64,000 nucleotides of DNA, taken from Dacryopinax spathularia. Lineage: Eukaryota; Basidiomycota; Dacrymycetes; Dacrymycetales; Dacrymycetaceae. A program made the translations under genes and the position numbers. Under the pieces are notes generated by a model that was given only the letters and a program-made list of their open reading frames with translations, had not been told where the DNA came from and did no database searches. This document shows positions 35,180-46,649 of the stretch, in pieces (within the stretch, counting starts at the first letter, position 1; each line of letters begins with the position of its first letter). The DNA is taken from positions 744,001 to 808,000 of the forward strand of contig JBBPFI010000011.1 of NCBI GenBank assembly GCA_037974965.1. Direction: 5' to 3'.

Positions 35180-36601
35180 TCAGAACGTCGTCGAGGACGT
35201 ATGAACGGTACACACCACTTCGGCGGCTGCGCCCGCGACACGACGGTTCATCCACTTGCTAACGCGAATCGTGTTGTACCCGTCGACCGGAACATGAACT
35301 GTTACAAAACGTAACGGGGCGAGTTCATTAGGATACGTCATGGCAACGTACGTGTGGTCGCGGTGTGCGTTCGAAGAAGAGATTTGCACGCAGACAAGTG
35401 GGCATTGTCCAGCAGTGTGACGGTGATACTCGCTTGACGTTCCGGTTCGCCATCGGATCGGAAGAGGTATGCACCGGCCAAGCGTCCAACCAACCATATC
35501 GTGACTGGGACGCGTTTTCGCGGATCGCAAAAATATTCGTGCGAGTCGCCGTCGAAGCGGAGCGACCAGAAACCATTTTGCGGGAATTTCGTCGGACAGT
35601 AGGTGGCGTTTTTTGCGTCGAACCAGTTCAACATTGTGTTCAACCGCCTGAGAAGGTAGACACGTCAACGACTGGTTTCGGTTACGACCTGTTGAACGAA
35701 CCTGTTCAGAGCTGGTTCCACACCCCAGTCTCGATTCATATTCGTGTCGTCCAACTGTTATGTTCGTCAGGTCGAACATGAGCATGTACAGCAACGCGTG
35801 TATACACACATAAGGGCCCAGGGAGTCTGACCGATTGGAACGGCTAACGTTTTCCGACCTGCCACGCAGTTAATTACGCTTGATCACGATACCCGTTAAG
35901 AGTATTCACTCCACCATAGCGTTGTTACCAACGAGATTCGTGAACGGATCCGACGGAACGGCACTATTGCATCGAATTACTATGACGAACAAACAAGACA
36001 TGAATTCCGTGACGCACCGACTCGTCGTGACAGGGACGGGGGAGGTTACCAAACCCGTTTCCCCGATTTCTTGTTTGACTTCGACCTGGTCCAGATCCGT
36101 ATCGTCTTGCGGCATCTTTGCAGTGGACCTGTACAAGATAAGCCCACTACAAGGAAAACAGCAGGGTACTGACCGTGTACGTTTGGCCTCGGGCACGGAA
36201 GGTGGCCCTGGCGTTGTGGGAGCGTAACGTTTCGTACCCATATTGAGTGGCAGCGCGGGTAGTCGCAATAGTTCGGGTCGTTTTGCAAGAACGAATCGGA
36301 AGTACTTGGATATAAGTACGATCGCGTAGGTTTGCTCTACGGAACGTCAACCGTTCTGGGCCGAATCCGCTGACCAGGCCCAGTTTCGCATTGTATTCAA
36401 CGGAGAATCTCTGAGGGAGCGGAACGAAATTCAACGTAAGAAGTCCATAGGGTTTCGTGACAAACGTACCATTATTCTGAGACAGGGTGGACATCTCAGT
36501 CGTGGAACCGCTTTCCCGGACCGACCGGTTCGGAAGAGAACGATTTCGGTACGTTCCCCAACGAAGGAATGTATAATTGACAAGGTCCAACGAACCGTCC
36601 A
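35180..36601 (-). CDS. Unrecognised multi-exon gene or gene pair (Helitron cargo)
   Basis: Minus-strand coding segments that read well: GTFVTKPYGLLTLNFVPLPQ (about 36460-36400); MGTKRYAPTTPGPPSVPEAK followed by RTRSVPCCFPC from ATG 36241, nuclear-signal-like; and NTMLNWFDAKNATYCPTKFP then SLRFDGDSHEYFCDPRKRVP with VTIWLVGRLAGAYLFRSDGE (35640-35390). A GTACGT intron leads to a final exon HVPVDGYNTIRVSKWMNRRV ending at 35180. I could not decide whether these are one gene or two: the 36241 frame also runs uninterrupted to a stop at 35906. No family recognised. Confidence 0.45.
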
Positions 36602-36655
36602 TTCGTAGCCGACTGGTCGGAGACAGTCGAAAGCGTTCGATAACGACCCCGGAAG

Positions 36656-36997
36656 ATGGCCTTTCTTCGCGGTATGTCTTGCGATGGACCGACTCGGGAC
36701 AGGAGCTGATGCAAATCCATCTAAGACGGATCTCAACTGATTCGGGATACGTGGGGAGTGTCGAACGTAACGTTGACGATGGACGTCGAGGTCCAAGCCA
36801 TCGATCCGGACGACACCGGGTGCGAATTCGGAATGGACGTCTTCCTACGAGGCCGGCAGCCGTCCAAACGATTTCGGACATGGGACGTTATTTGGAGACC
36901 GGTGAAAGCCGAAGACGGCAACCGTATCGCACATTTTCGCGTGCACGGGTTTCTGGGCAAGTACCGGTTAAACAGGTTGGGTAACTGGAACGGGTAA
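36656..36997 (+). CDS. Small beta-rich protein, unrecognised (Helitron cargo)
   Basis: A short first exon MAFLR (ATG 36656) would be joined by an intron (GTATGT near 36672 to AG near 36757, with a CAACTGATTC branch-like site) to VSNVTLTMDVEVQAIDPDDT then GCEFGMDVFLRGRQPSKRF and IAHFRVHGFLGKYRLNRLG, ending at 36997. The second exon is convincing, the first is inferred. OB-like strand spacing; no family recognised. Confidence 0.45.
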
Positions 36998-37062
36998 ATG
37001 CACGTACACGACAGAAACGCATTCTAACGTGTCACAGAGAAGAAAAGGACGCCTGCCGAGCG

Positions 37063-37683
37063 ATGCAATTTGTTACCATTGGACCTTTGAACGCGGAACC
37101 GGCTTGGACGTTGACGAGCAAGAAGATCGATTTACTGCGGCAGTACGTGCTAGGCTTAACCGGAACCCAACAGGAACGTGGCATTGCCCTCGCCGTTCCC
37201 GATCGAGTGGCTTTCTTTCGGCCGGTTTTCGTCAAGGTACGTGCACTAACAAGCCTGTTCAACGGAGCGATGAACAAACGTGTGTAGAATCGAACCAACG
37301 CGCCGTGCGAATTGAAGGACCATGAAGACCCGGGCGGTAACGCGCGCCGTCTCCGACATGAGTGGACTGCGGATACCGGCGCAGTTTTAGCGAGCAGGTC
37401 GACGTCGGGCACGGTACGACCATGCTCGTTTGCAGCGTTCAGAGAAGGCGATTTCGTCGACGTTGCCTTTACGATGGAAGTCGTACACCTACGCAACAAG
37501 ACTGTGGTGAATTTGGTGTTGCAGCATGTTGTCCGCTTGGTATCGGCATCGCTATTTGTTGTGGTGCGCGAGCGAAACGAACTGAAGCGGAGACGTATAC
37601 TAACGTTCCCTCAGGAAAACGCGGACGGTAGCGAGACGGGCGTGACCGTGCCGACATTGGGGCCAACGTTGCGGTTTGAATGA
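37063..37683 (+). CDS. OB-like protein, unrecognised (Helitron cargo)
   Basis: ATG 37063: MQFVTIGPLNAEPAWTLTSK then YVLGLTGTQQERGIALAVPD. One intron (GTACGTGC near 37239 to TAG near 37287) leads to a long second exon with FREGDFVDVAFTMEVVHLRN then KTVVNLVLQHVVRLVSASLF, ending TVPTLGPTLRFE at 37683. The GDFVDVA core resembles GDLVLVEA in the small gene at 34841-35113, suggesting a family of small OB-type proteins carried by this element. Function unknown; a role beside the RPA-like proteins is only a guess. Confidence 0.6.
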
Positions 37684-37868
37684 AAAGTAAAACGTGAGGA
37701 TACGTGTACTTCAATAGCGTGGGCGAAATAGTACCGTATGAGTGATACTGTTGTCCATGAAAAGTCACGACGCTTGGGTGGGGATCGCGTGGCGCGGCAT
37801 AAATATGCGTGTCGCTACAGGCCGCGGGCGTCGCACTTCTGAATCATCTCCGCTTTCGCCTCACTTCC

Positions 37869-39490
37869 ATGCCGAGAAACACCACGCACCGTGTGTGGTT
37901 CGCACCAGAGATCGTCGAAAGCATAACGGAACGCGTATATTTCAGGAACGGCCCTGCCAATGTACTGAGTTTGGCCCTGACGAATCGCGAGATGTTCGTG
38001 ATCAACATTAAACGGAACTGGGTGACGTTGTCGACGAGGAAGGTTACGTGTCTTGCCGCGGCAGTGTCAGACCATGATACATGCACGGACGCGGGCATAA
38101 GCGTACGTTAGCGTCGTTGCCCACGGATTGCAGGTTAACGACGAAACAGACGAGGGTACGTACATATATGGCCGCGGTACGATCCGTTTCGTTACAGTAT
38201 GAACCCTGCTACATACGTGGCCGTGCTGTCAGCGACAACGACATTGTCAACGCGTACGAAACGATTTTGTCCAAATTGCCGACACAGACACCGTTGCCAA
38301 CACTGCGCAGGATCGTAATCGAAACGGGAGCCAAAAACGTCGTACGAATTGGAATTAAGCTGATTCACGACGCGTTGACATATTGGTACCTCCACTTCGT
38401 GGGACCCGACGAGGAATGGACGATGACATGGGACGCGTTATTCACCGAGTGCGCGGAACGATTAGGCGTCGCCAGCAAATGCTTGACTGACGTCTCCCTT
38501 TTTCACCGAGGATTAACCACGACGGCAACATTTCACAATGCTCTGGCTCGGCTCATCCTCCAGACGCGTCGCTTACATCACGTTGGCTTGGACACGTCGG
38601 ATTCCGTTCCGCAAGTCGTATCGGCATTGTCGGGGCACAACACTTTGGTCTCGCTAAACATCAGGGGCCAAGCGGGACGGTGCACGATGGCCATAGTGGG
38701 GACGGGATATCCATTCCACTTCAACACAACATCGCTTGAAGACCTGTGGATTTATGCCGACCACGACGGCGCGACCGCTGCGATACAAGAAGCGAATACG
38801 TCACTCGTAACGTTACATTTGTGTAGCAAAACCGATGCGGACACGTTCAATTTCAAGCCGCTTTCGGAAACGATCGGTTCACGTCTCACGCAGCTACGCT
38901 TCCTAACGTTGAAAGCGATGAACAACAAGACGGGAAACGAGATGTCGGAATTTCGCATGGAATCATTAATCGCGTTAAGGGGTTGCACCAGATTGGAAAG
39001 TTTCTGTTTCAGACATGAACGACGAGTACGTTTCGTGTTGGACAACGACACACTACTGGACCTGGCCGGCGCCTGGAAATCACTCAAACGGTTGACGATC
39101 GAATGGAGAGAACAATGGCCGGTTCCCGCCCAGTGGGGTTTGGTCAACAAAAGCGGCCTGACGCTTTTAGGCCTGTCTCGTCTCGCAAACGAATGCGCAC
39201 AATTAAACACCGTCAAATTGACATGTATGGCCATCCTCGACAGGGAACCGTACCCCGTTCTTCGTCAACCCAAAACACGTTTCGTGGTCATTTTATCCAA
39301 CGGCATCACGATTTCGAACATATACCATGCTGCCCGGTTAGTACGCGAGGGTTGGCGTGGTTTGCTCCTCAATGTAGGCGGCTACGGGTCGGCACGAGTC
39401 GACGCGGTGTACAACGAGATCAAACGCATAGACGCGTGGGATGCATGGCGACGAGAAAACGAGATGTCGAACGGAGATCAAGTCGTATAA
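37869..39490 (+). CDS. Leucine-rich protein B with F-box-like N-terminus (Helitron cargo)
   Basis: ATG 37869: MPRNTTHRVWFAPEIVESIT and VLSLALTNREMFVINIKRNW, an F-box-like start parallel to RALRIREIVEAISDALYVLH and VLYFALASTTFLHALDSNWR in the gene at 46650-48206. One intron near 38042-38099 precedes a long exon with repeated hydrophobic units: TLVSLNIRG, TSLEDLWIYADHD, LRFLTLKAM and LKRLTIEWREQWPVP. The two genes share VRFVLDNDTLLDLAGAW (here) and VRFKLTDNSLYDLVSPW, and the end pattern ...VREGWRGLLLNVGGYGSA against ...LRETWPGVSLTVYGFGSA. About 515-520 residues, apparently complete. Role unknown; a ubiquitin-ligase adaptor is likely by architecture. Confidence 0.75.
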
Positions 39491-39714
39491 TCTAACCGGA
39501 CCGGGAACTGTACGTTTCGGAACGTGCCCAGACGTCGAACATGTATGCGAGAGATCATTGGAACGTATGACGATTCAATACGAAACGAGTTATTGCGTGA
39601 TGCATGTCAAAGGACACACAGAGTACAGGACCAACAAGTGCGATGACATGCGCTAGGTACACAATGCGTTGAGACAGAGGAAGAGAAACGTAAGTGACAT
39701 ATCCAAGTCAAGGG

Positions 39715-40500
39715 TCAAGAAACGTGTCTAGCCCGGCGGACTTGCAGATACTGAGGTACGCGATAAGGAGTGGCACGCGACCGGGGATCAGTATCGATGT
39801 AACCGACTTTGACTCGCCCATTCACGTCGTGTATTCGCACTGGCACGACGTCGTACGGGGTAGCGTCAACATACGTCGGGACACGGGAGCGGTCCATGGT
39901 CGTTGACTATATGCGCGTTAACGTCCACATCGATCGTCGCCATGCGGTTACGTACTCGTGGCTTGGATCGTCTCACAGGCCCCGTGTGTGCCGTCTGTTC
40001 CCACTCAACATCTCCGTCTTCATAGAACACCACAGGGATGGGATCATCCAGTGAATGACCAAAGTTACGTGGCTGAACGAAATGTCAAACGGTGCCTGCA
40101 CAGAAATAAAGGTACTTACACGCGTCGCATGTTCCCATTCCCGTCTCCGTCTCATTAGGTTGGTGGAGGTTACCCACCTCAAATCTTTATACGCGGACAA
40201 GAACAATGTTTTCTTCGTAGGGTGCTGGAACGAGTCGGGCGCTGCGCACCATTCCGTTTTGGTTGCGTCCCAGTACCAGCATATATTCGGGTGTCCATGA
40301 ACCGGAACATAGCATATAGTCGAATCGGTAATGTACATGGCAAGGTCGGAATCGATCGGAGGTGGTTTCCAAGAGGCGAGATCAACACCGTGCGGGGCCC
40401 GTATCACGTTGTACCATTCGAAACATCGAACGCGCAACTGATAACCGGCATAGGATACCGTAGCATCAGGTCGTATCGCTTTGACTATGTAACATTAGCA
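39715..40500 (-). CDS. Unrecognised multi-exon protein (Helitron cargo)
   Basis: Minus-strand exons that join well: YQLRVRCFEWYNVIRAPHGV then MYITDSTICYVPVHGHPNIC and WYWDATKTEWCAAPDSFQHP (40440-40110). An intron starting GTACC follows, then HSLDDPIPVVFYEDGDVEWE, then an intron starting GTACGTAAC. The last exon is VRIHDVNGRVKVGYIDTDPR, ending RRARHVS at 39715. The start codon is not found; an upstream exon near 40440-40520 is probable. Cys- and Trp-rich, not a family I know. Confidence 0.5.
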
Positions 40501-40616
40501 AACGTCTTTGAACGAAAGTAACACGTACGAGGCGCCATACTGCATTGGTGATGGGCAGAACCAAGGAATCGAGGGTGATGGACGACCCTTCGCTACTTAT
40601 AAGCGGTGACACGCCA

Positions 40617-43600
40617 CTAACGGGTCTGGACAGACCCATCCTGTCTGACATCGTGAGCAAGAGACCCTGTTTGACTAAACTGACCCAGACCCTCCAATCT
40701 GCCCATTTCAGCACGCAACTCACCGGATAAACTCGAAAACAAAATGTTAGTACGGAAGTCCCGTAGGAGTAGTAAGCCACGTAAGTCATGAACCCTAGAC
40801 AACATGACGTACATGCTCTGTAGATTATCGCACGCACTAATATCGACAATGGCCGCTTGCAAAGATCGACCTTGAGCTTTATAATCGGTATAGGAATACG
40901 CTGGCACAAGAGGCACCTGCAATCGTCGAACTGGGTAACCAGCATGCTTCGGGTAGGGCCTGTAATGGAACGTGGTCTTCACGGGCATGAGAGGCACGAC
41001 ATCCGCTGGGAGACCATAACCAACCATATCCAAACCCGGTATGTGTACGAATACCGTCACTACGTACCGGACACCATCCTCAACGTTATACTTGATGGAT
41101 ACGACGGTTCCCTCCATGCCGTTCACGACTTTGTAACGTATTGCAACGTTCTCCGTCACTATCACCTTCATACCGACACACAATGGCAGGCTACCGAATG
41201 CGTCATGTGTGACACTCGAGGAAACCTTCCATAACCGTCGGCGAATTTCACCCTGAACTGTGGTTCCTCTCACACTATCCTTCGAATGGTACATTTCGAC
41301 CGATTGACCAGACCGCGCTGCGTAACGTTCGATAGCTCGCATGTTCAATTGATCGCGCACCAAACGTGTTGTGACGATGTACGGCGCGTCCCGAAACCGC
41401 GCGATTTCGGCAGGCGCATGATGTTGAAGCCATGAAAGCGTTCGTTTCCGCAATACGGTGTCGTCGGATTCTACATAGTCGATCCCGACAACGTTTGATG
41501 CGTTCCACCTGACCGACTTTCCGTCCCAAGCCTTTCCAATTCGAACACGATCCAGCAAACGGGCGTAACGCATGTCCGAACGTTGACGAACGTTTTGCGT
41601 TAACAAAACGACCGATTGCACTTGCCTCCAAAGGAAAACGCCTTGCATGGCCGATTGGCCTCCGAGCGTATGTACCACTTCGTTGTTTAAGTCACGAACG
41701 ATCCGGTGATCGAAAACACTCTTAGCCCGAACAGGACGTAATTGGCCGAAATCACCGAAAAACAATACGCTGATCCCCCCGAAAGGAGACGTGCACCGGT
41801 GTTGTAACGTACTCTTGACGTCCATTAAACGGTGGTTCAGCGAGCTCAACAATTGGGCGCTTACCATCGAGATTTCGTCAATGACAAGGTACCGGACAGA
41901 TGCCCAAAAGGAACGCAAATACGACAAATCTGCAACCCGACTTTTCCGGTCATTCAACATCGCAGCAGAATGGATCGTCGTACCACCGATATTGACCGCA
42001 GCTATACCGGTTGGTGCGGTTAACAGAAGCGAACGCTCCATACCGAGCTTTGTGAACAAAGCCACGATCGCTCAAATCACATGGCTCTTACCGGTTCCAG
42101 CCGTACCACCCACGTACATCAACATAGGCTCCGCTGTGGAGCCTTGAGCCAAATGGTCACCTACCATCTTCAAAGCACGGAATTGTTCCTCATTGCCGGC
42201 TATATCCATGGCACGTGCGATATCGTCTACGGTTCCTTGAACGTCAATCCCACTGGACGGCGATGGTGCGTTCCTATACATCAAACGGTCATAATCGATC
42301 GACGGAAGCATCATTGGACGGAGCATGGGCGGCCCTCCACGTTCAGGCCCATCCTCGTCAACCGGCCGTTTCCTTGCACGTACCATGACGGCAGCCAACT
42401 GGGTAAGATACGTTTGGTCCGTACCGGAAACGTCTTCTACTCCATGGTTGTTTGCCGGAGCGACACATGGCTCGACGTGGAACAAACCGCTTCGTACTAT
42501 GTTCACCATGGTCGACTGGAAACGTTGATCGACCGGCACGCGTTCGTCGTGTCCATCCAACTGGACGTCGTCTAGGATGGCGTGTTCGAACGGATCAACG
42601 TCTGAGAACTCTACTCCAGACGCACGCAACAACGAACCACGACGGCCTGTTGCCCTCCTAGAACGATTATACTCGTCTCGAACATCGCGACATTCCCGCT
42701 GTATGCAAAGGTTATCAATCAGGCGAAGATCATCTTGATCAAATTCTGTACGTTCGAAAGCGTGTGACCACGTCTCGTTCGCGCATCTCAAGTCGCATGG
42801 AACTCGCCAAGGACTGAACAAGATCAGCATCATCCGGCACCAGGCTTCGTATTCGGCCGGATCACCATCCCTTCGAGGTACAGATGGACCCAAGAGTACC
42901 GGGAAAACAGGTAATTCACGATGGCGAACAAAATGGGTATCGTGTTGGACATGATTTTCTTGGAAAAGGCCCCGTGGAGAGGGACGCTTCCCCAACGGCG
43001 CCGATCCGGCTCCTAAACGCGAAAGCCTGTCGGATTCATGATTCGATGGAACTTTATCCATGTTCGCAACATAATTCCACAAGGAGATACCGTCCACGAA
43101 CGCGTCCTCGGGACGATACATATAGTCCTGAAGTTGGTTGGACGCGGTAACCGACTCGTTCGTAAAAGATAAGTACATTACCTCGTCATACGTTTGTTTG
43201 TCGAGATCATGATCCTGTTCTTCGTCATAGCAGCGGCAAGGCCACGAAGAAACGTATTCAATCGATCTTGTAGATTCCTCTTCCCGGAAATGATGCGACA
43301 CCATCTTGTGAAACGCGCCCCAATGCAACGGCCTGTACGTTGCACTAACGTATCGATCTCCGTAACCGAGAAGATAAGCCATGACCTGAGGATGTGATAT
43401 TTCCGTTCGAGACATCATAAGGTTTACCACACGTATCAGACGAGACCGCTTCGTTGCGTCTACGTCGTCGTCCTCACACGACGGCATGCTACCGAGGACA
43501 GAAATTGCATGGGACAGGGCGGATACACCTTCGTACAACGGCAAGGCAGTCTTTGTGACATAGTCCGTGATATAATACATGAGCGCCTTCGACGCATGTC

Positions 43601-46436
43601 CGGAAACGATAAATTTAATATCCATGTTACAACGGAACAAATAAATACATATATCGTTATAATTCGTGATCCAGGGATGTAAACGGCGGACAGCAAGAAC
43701 ACCGTTTGTGTCCACGTCTGTACATGGCCGCGTGGTTCCATCCATTCTCATGCGACAATTGGAGTTGACTTTCTTTTCACCCGGCCTCAGATATTTCCAA
43801 CACGTCGCTGTGTGTACATGCCAATTACATCGCGTCGCCAAGGACGTGACCTCTTCGTTCAGTACACGTTCGAACTCCGAGTCCGCCAAGTCTGACGTGT
43901 CCGGTACCTCACGCGTACGTGGATCGACACCTGGCTGTAAACGCAGACGTTCATCCGATTCAATCGGAACAACTTCATGTTGACCGGGAAGTTCGGATTT
44001 GATAATGTCCTCTAACCAATTAACAAGCGAGGTTTTGTATTGCGCATGGCTCAGCAACCGTTCCTGCATCGTTTGAGGGTTCAAGTGATCTTCTAACCAA
44101 ACAACGAAATGACAATGCAACGTGCCCCTTCCCTGTGCCTCGACCATACCGTAGTAACCTGTGCAACGACCGAACAGGCCGACTTCGTTCCGTCCATAAC
44201 GTAACACAGACGTCACAAAGGAACGCATGACGACGTCAAAGAAACGAGCGGCAGCGGCAGGATTCTTCGCGACGGTAACCGACCGGGCGAATGCGTTAAC
44301 CTCTGCATCCCCTGCTAGCGCACGATCGAGGTCCAAAGAGGGATCGTTGAAGACACGCACCAAAGGGTGCCCACGATCGTACGGGTTGATGGTAATGAAC
44401 AAGGCTGGAGTCGACAAGCAATTCGAACTACTACGAAGCTCGTTACGACAGCGTACTTTGTTACCCGCCGTGCCGGGAATGTCAGCTACGCACAAGTTCA
44501 GAGACTTCATTACACGAACTATTTTACGTTCATCATCGTTGACAGGCGCATCTGACGAGCAAGATCGCAATCGAACGAGATAGGACTCGAGCGAGTCAAG
44601 GGAAATGGTTTGCAAGTCCGCGAATATACGTTCCCGATGCGACGCCCGAATACGAAACCGCAAGGTACTCACCACGATCCTTTTCCGGATGATATTCTAA
44701 CACACGAATGCGAAAGAAGCGTCAGCCGCAAACGGAGAGTTGTACAACGACAACAAATGTTTTACCTGTCTTGACATGTCAACCCGATGCCCATGACCAT
44801 CCATACCAAAACCACCCAAACCAAAGGGATCGAGCTTCGGCCACATCCACGTCAACAAGTGGTACGAATCGAAATCGCCGACAGGTACGTTCCCCGCTCG
44901 GGAACGAATAAACGAGTTGCCCCGCAAGCACCAAGACAATGCCGTGGCCTTCATCTGGTCATAACCGACATTGGTAAGATCCGCATCCGTCCAACCCACG
45001 GTATCGACCAGAACGTCATCCGCCGAACCGGGAACAAGATCGTCTTCGGGAACGTATCCAGCGGCGACGTTTGCAGACGAGTCGAAAGACGGCAACCGGC
45101 CGATTGTGACAGACGGCGGCAAGGAATGGGATCCATCGCTGCCTAAAGCACGCATGTTCTGCTCGTCCATCACGGCGGACCTCAAAAAACCGTCCACAGG
45201 GAGACTGTACGCCGGATTATTCCGGATCAGAAACGTTATGATACAACGTACCACAGACGGATCCACCAACACTGGGCAAAATCGCCGGATTTCCTGCTCA
45301 GTCAATCGGGCATGACCCGAGAAAAGCACCACCACGGACTTACCCACTTCGTCTGGCGGGGGAGGCAACACATGGTTAAGGACCAAACTATCCTGCGGCA
45401 AGATCATAACGTTTCCCTTTGAATACGATTGCGAACTTGCACGTGCTTGCCCAACGCCCCCGTTACCCGCACGTTCACTATACTTAAATGCAATTGAATT
45501 GCCACGTACCCGAGCGACCAAGAGCAGATCGAATGCTGACGCCTGGCAAAAAGCCGAGGCAACCGGACCCGGCAGCTTGTCGTATGCAAAATAATAACCG
45601 TTTGCGATAGCAAATTCGGGAGTCTTACCACGTTTCAGGCTGGCCAAACACGTTCTGCACACGTACATGTCTCCTTCGCACCTTTCCAACTCCTGCAAAG
45701 CACGAGGATCCAACAGAGCACCTCCATATGCCTCAACATTATACGTACTTGGCATCAAATGAGGAGGCACCGAATCGTTTCTCAACAAGGAAAAGTCAAT
45801 ATCTCGAACGGGCGAAGGTATAAGATCGACTGCTACAGTCCCAACAGAACACACCGCGCACGGGGATAAACGTTGAGTATCAACGGACAAGAATCGGCTT
45901 ACTTCGTTCACAATGGCCCGTTTATCGGCGAACGGTAAAGGCATCGGCCCCGTACCGTGCGACGGCGTACGATTCCGGTCGTCGGCCTCACTAACGTGCG
46001 ATGGCATAACATCGACCGCAGGTACCAACCTAGTTCGCGATTCATGGCGACGTCGGGAACGGATACGAAAAACGCAGCACACCGCAACGCACTTGGTACA
46101 CTCGCAGCGGGATGATGATAGATACTCGCGAAAACGGCGAACGGGCCATCGAACTGCAACGACTGCTCCGCCATGACCACAAACGGACAAGTCGTATAAG
46201 TTCCGAGTACTGAAAAACCGAAAACAACGAGAGAATACGTTAAGCAATACACCGTGCCAAACGATGAACCGGGGATCGTCCAGATAACAATCCCGAATCG
46301 CGTACGCAACGTTTTGGAAGACACCCACACAATCATACCAAACGTTCAATTCACCATCCGTTACGATTACAGACCCATCCTCGACGTGCCGAAGCGGCGC
46401 GGGAACACCGGGCTCGACAGCGACGGAAAGTACCAT
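40617..46436 (-). pseudogene. Helitron RepHel: HUH replication initiator fused to PIF1-type helicase
   Basis: The transposase of the element. One frame runs from ATG 46436 to 40617 (about 1,940 codons; open further to 46634) and is interrupted by only two in-frame stops: TAG at 44697-44699 (FAFVC*NIIRKR) and TGA at 42072-42074 just after the Walker A motif (GTAGTGKSHVI*AIVALF). Domain order: a DUF6570-like Cys/His front (CAVCSVG, CRTCLASLKRG, FAIANGYYFAY); the Rep domain with LFITINPYDRGHPLVRVF, EAQGRGTLHCHFVVWL (the HUH motif) and KALMYYITDYVTKTALPL (two-Tyr region); and the helicase with Walker A GGTAGTGKS, LVIDEISMVSAQLL (Walker B), FFGDFGQLRP and a C-terminal YVMLSRVHDLRGLLLLRDF. Both stops can be explained by single C-to-T changes, so the copy is recently dead or the stops are read through. 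Confidence 0.93.
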
Positions 46437-46649
46437 GGACAGCAACGTACGCGGACAGAAATGATAGGAGCAGACCGTCAGGACACGCCATGGACAGAGC
46501 AACGAAATGTACGACCACACACAGGAAGAACGGAAACAGAACGGACACAACCGATACGTCACATTCGCAGACACCTTACCTCCGGGGCGAAGCCGGCCCG
46601 AAGGATTCAAATCGAAACCATAAAGCCGAAACACGGACCAGCTGATAGC

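Noticed and set aside
36147-36881. 244-residue minus-strand open frame as one uninterrupted protein
   Set aside because: Its upstream half is a shadow of the convincing plus-strand exon at 36757-36997; only the part below about 36601 reads as protein.
42072-44675. The three RepHel segments as three separate genes
   Set aside because: They are in one frame, separated by single stop codons, and carry successive parts of one Rep-helicase protein.
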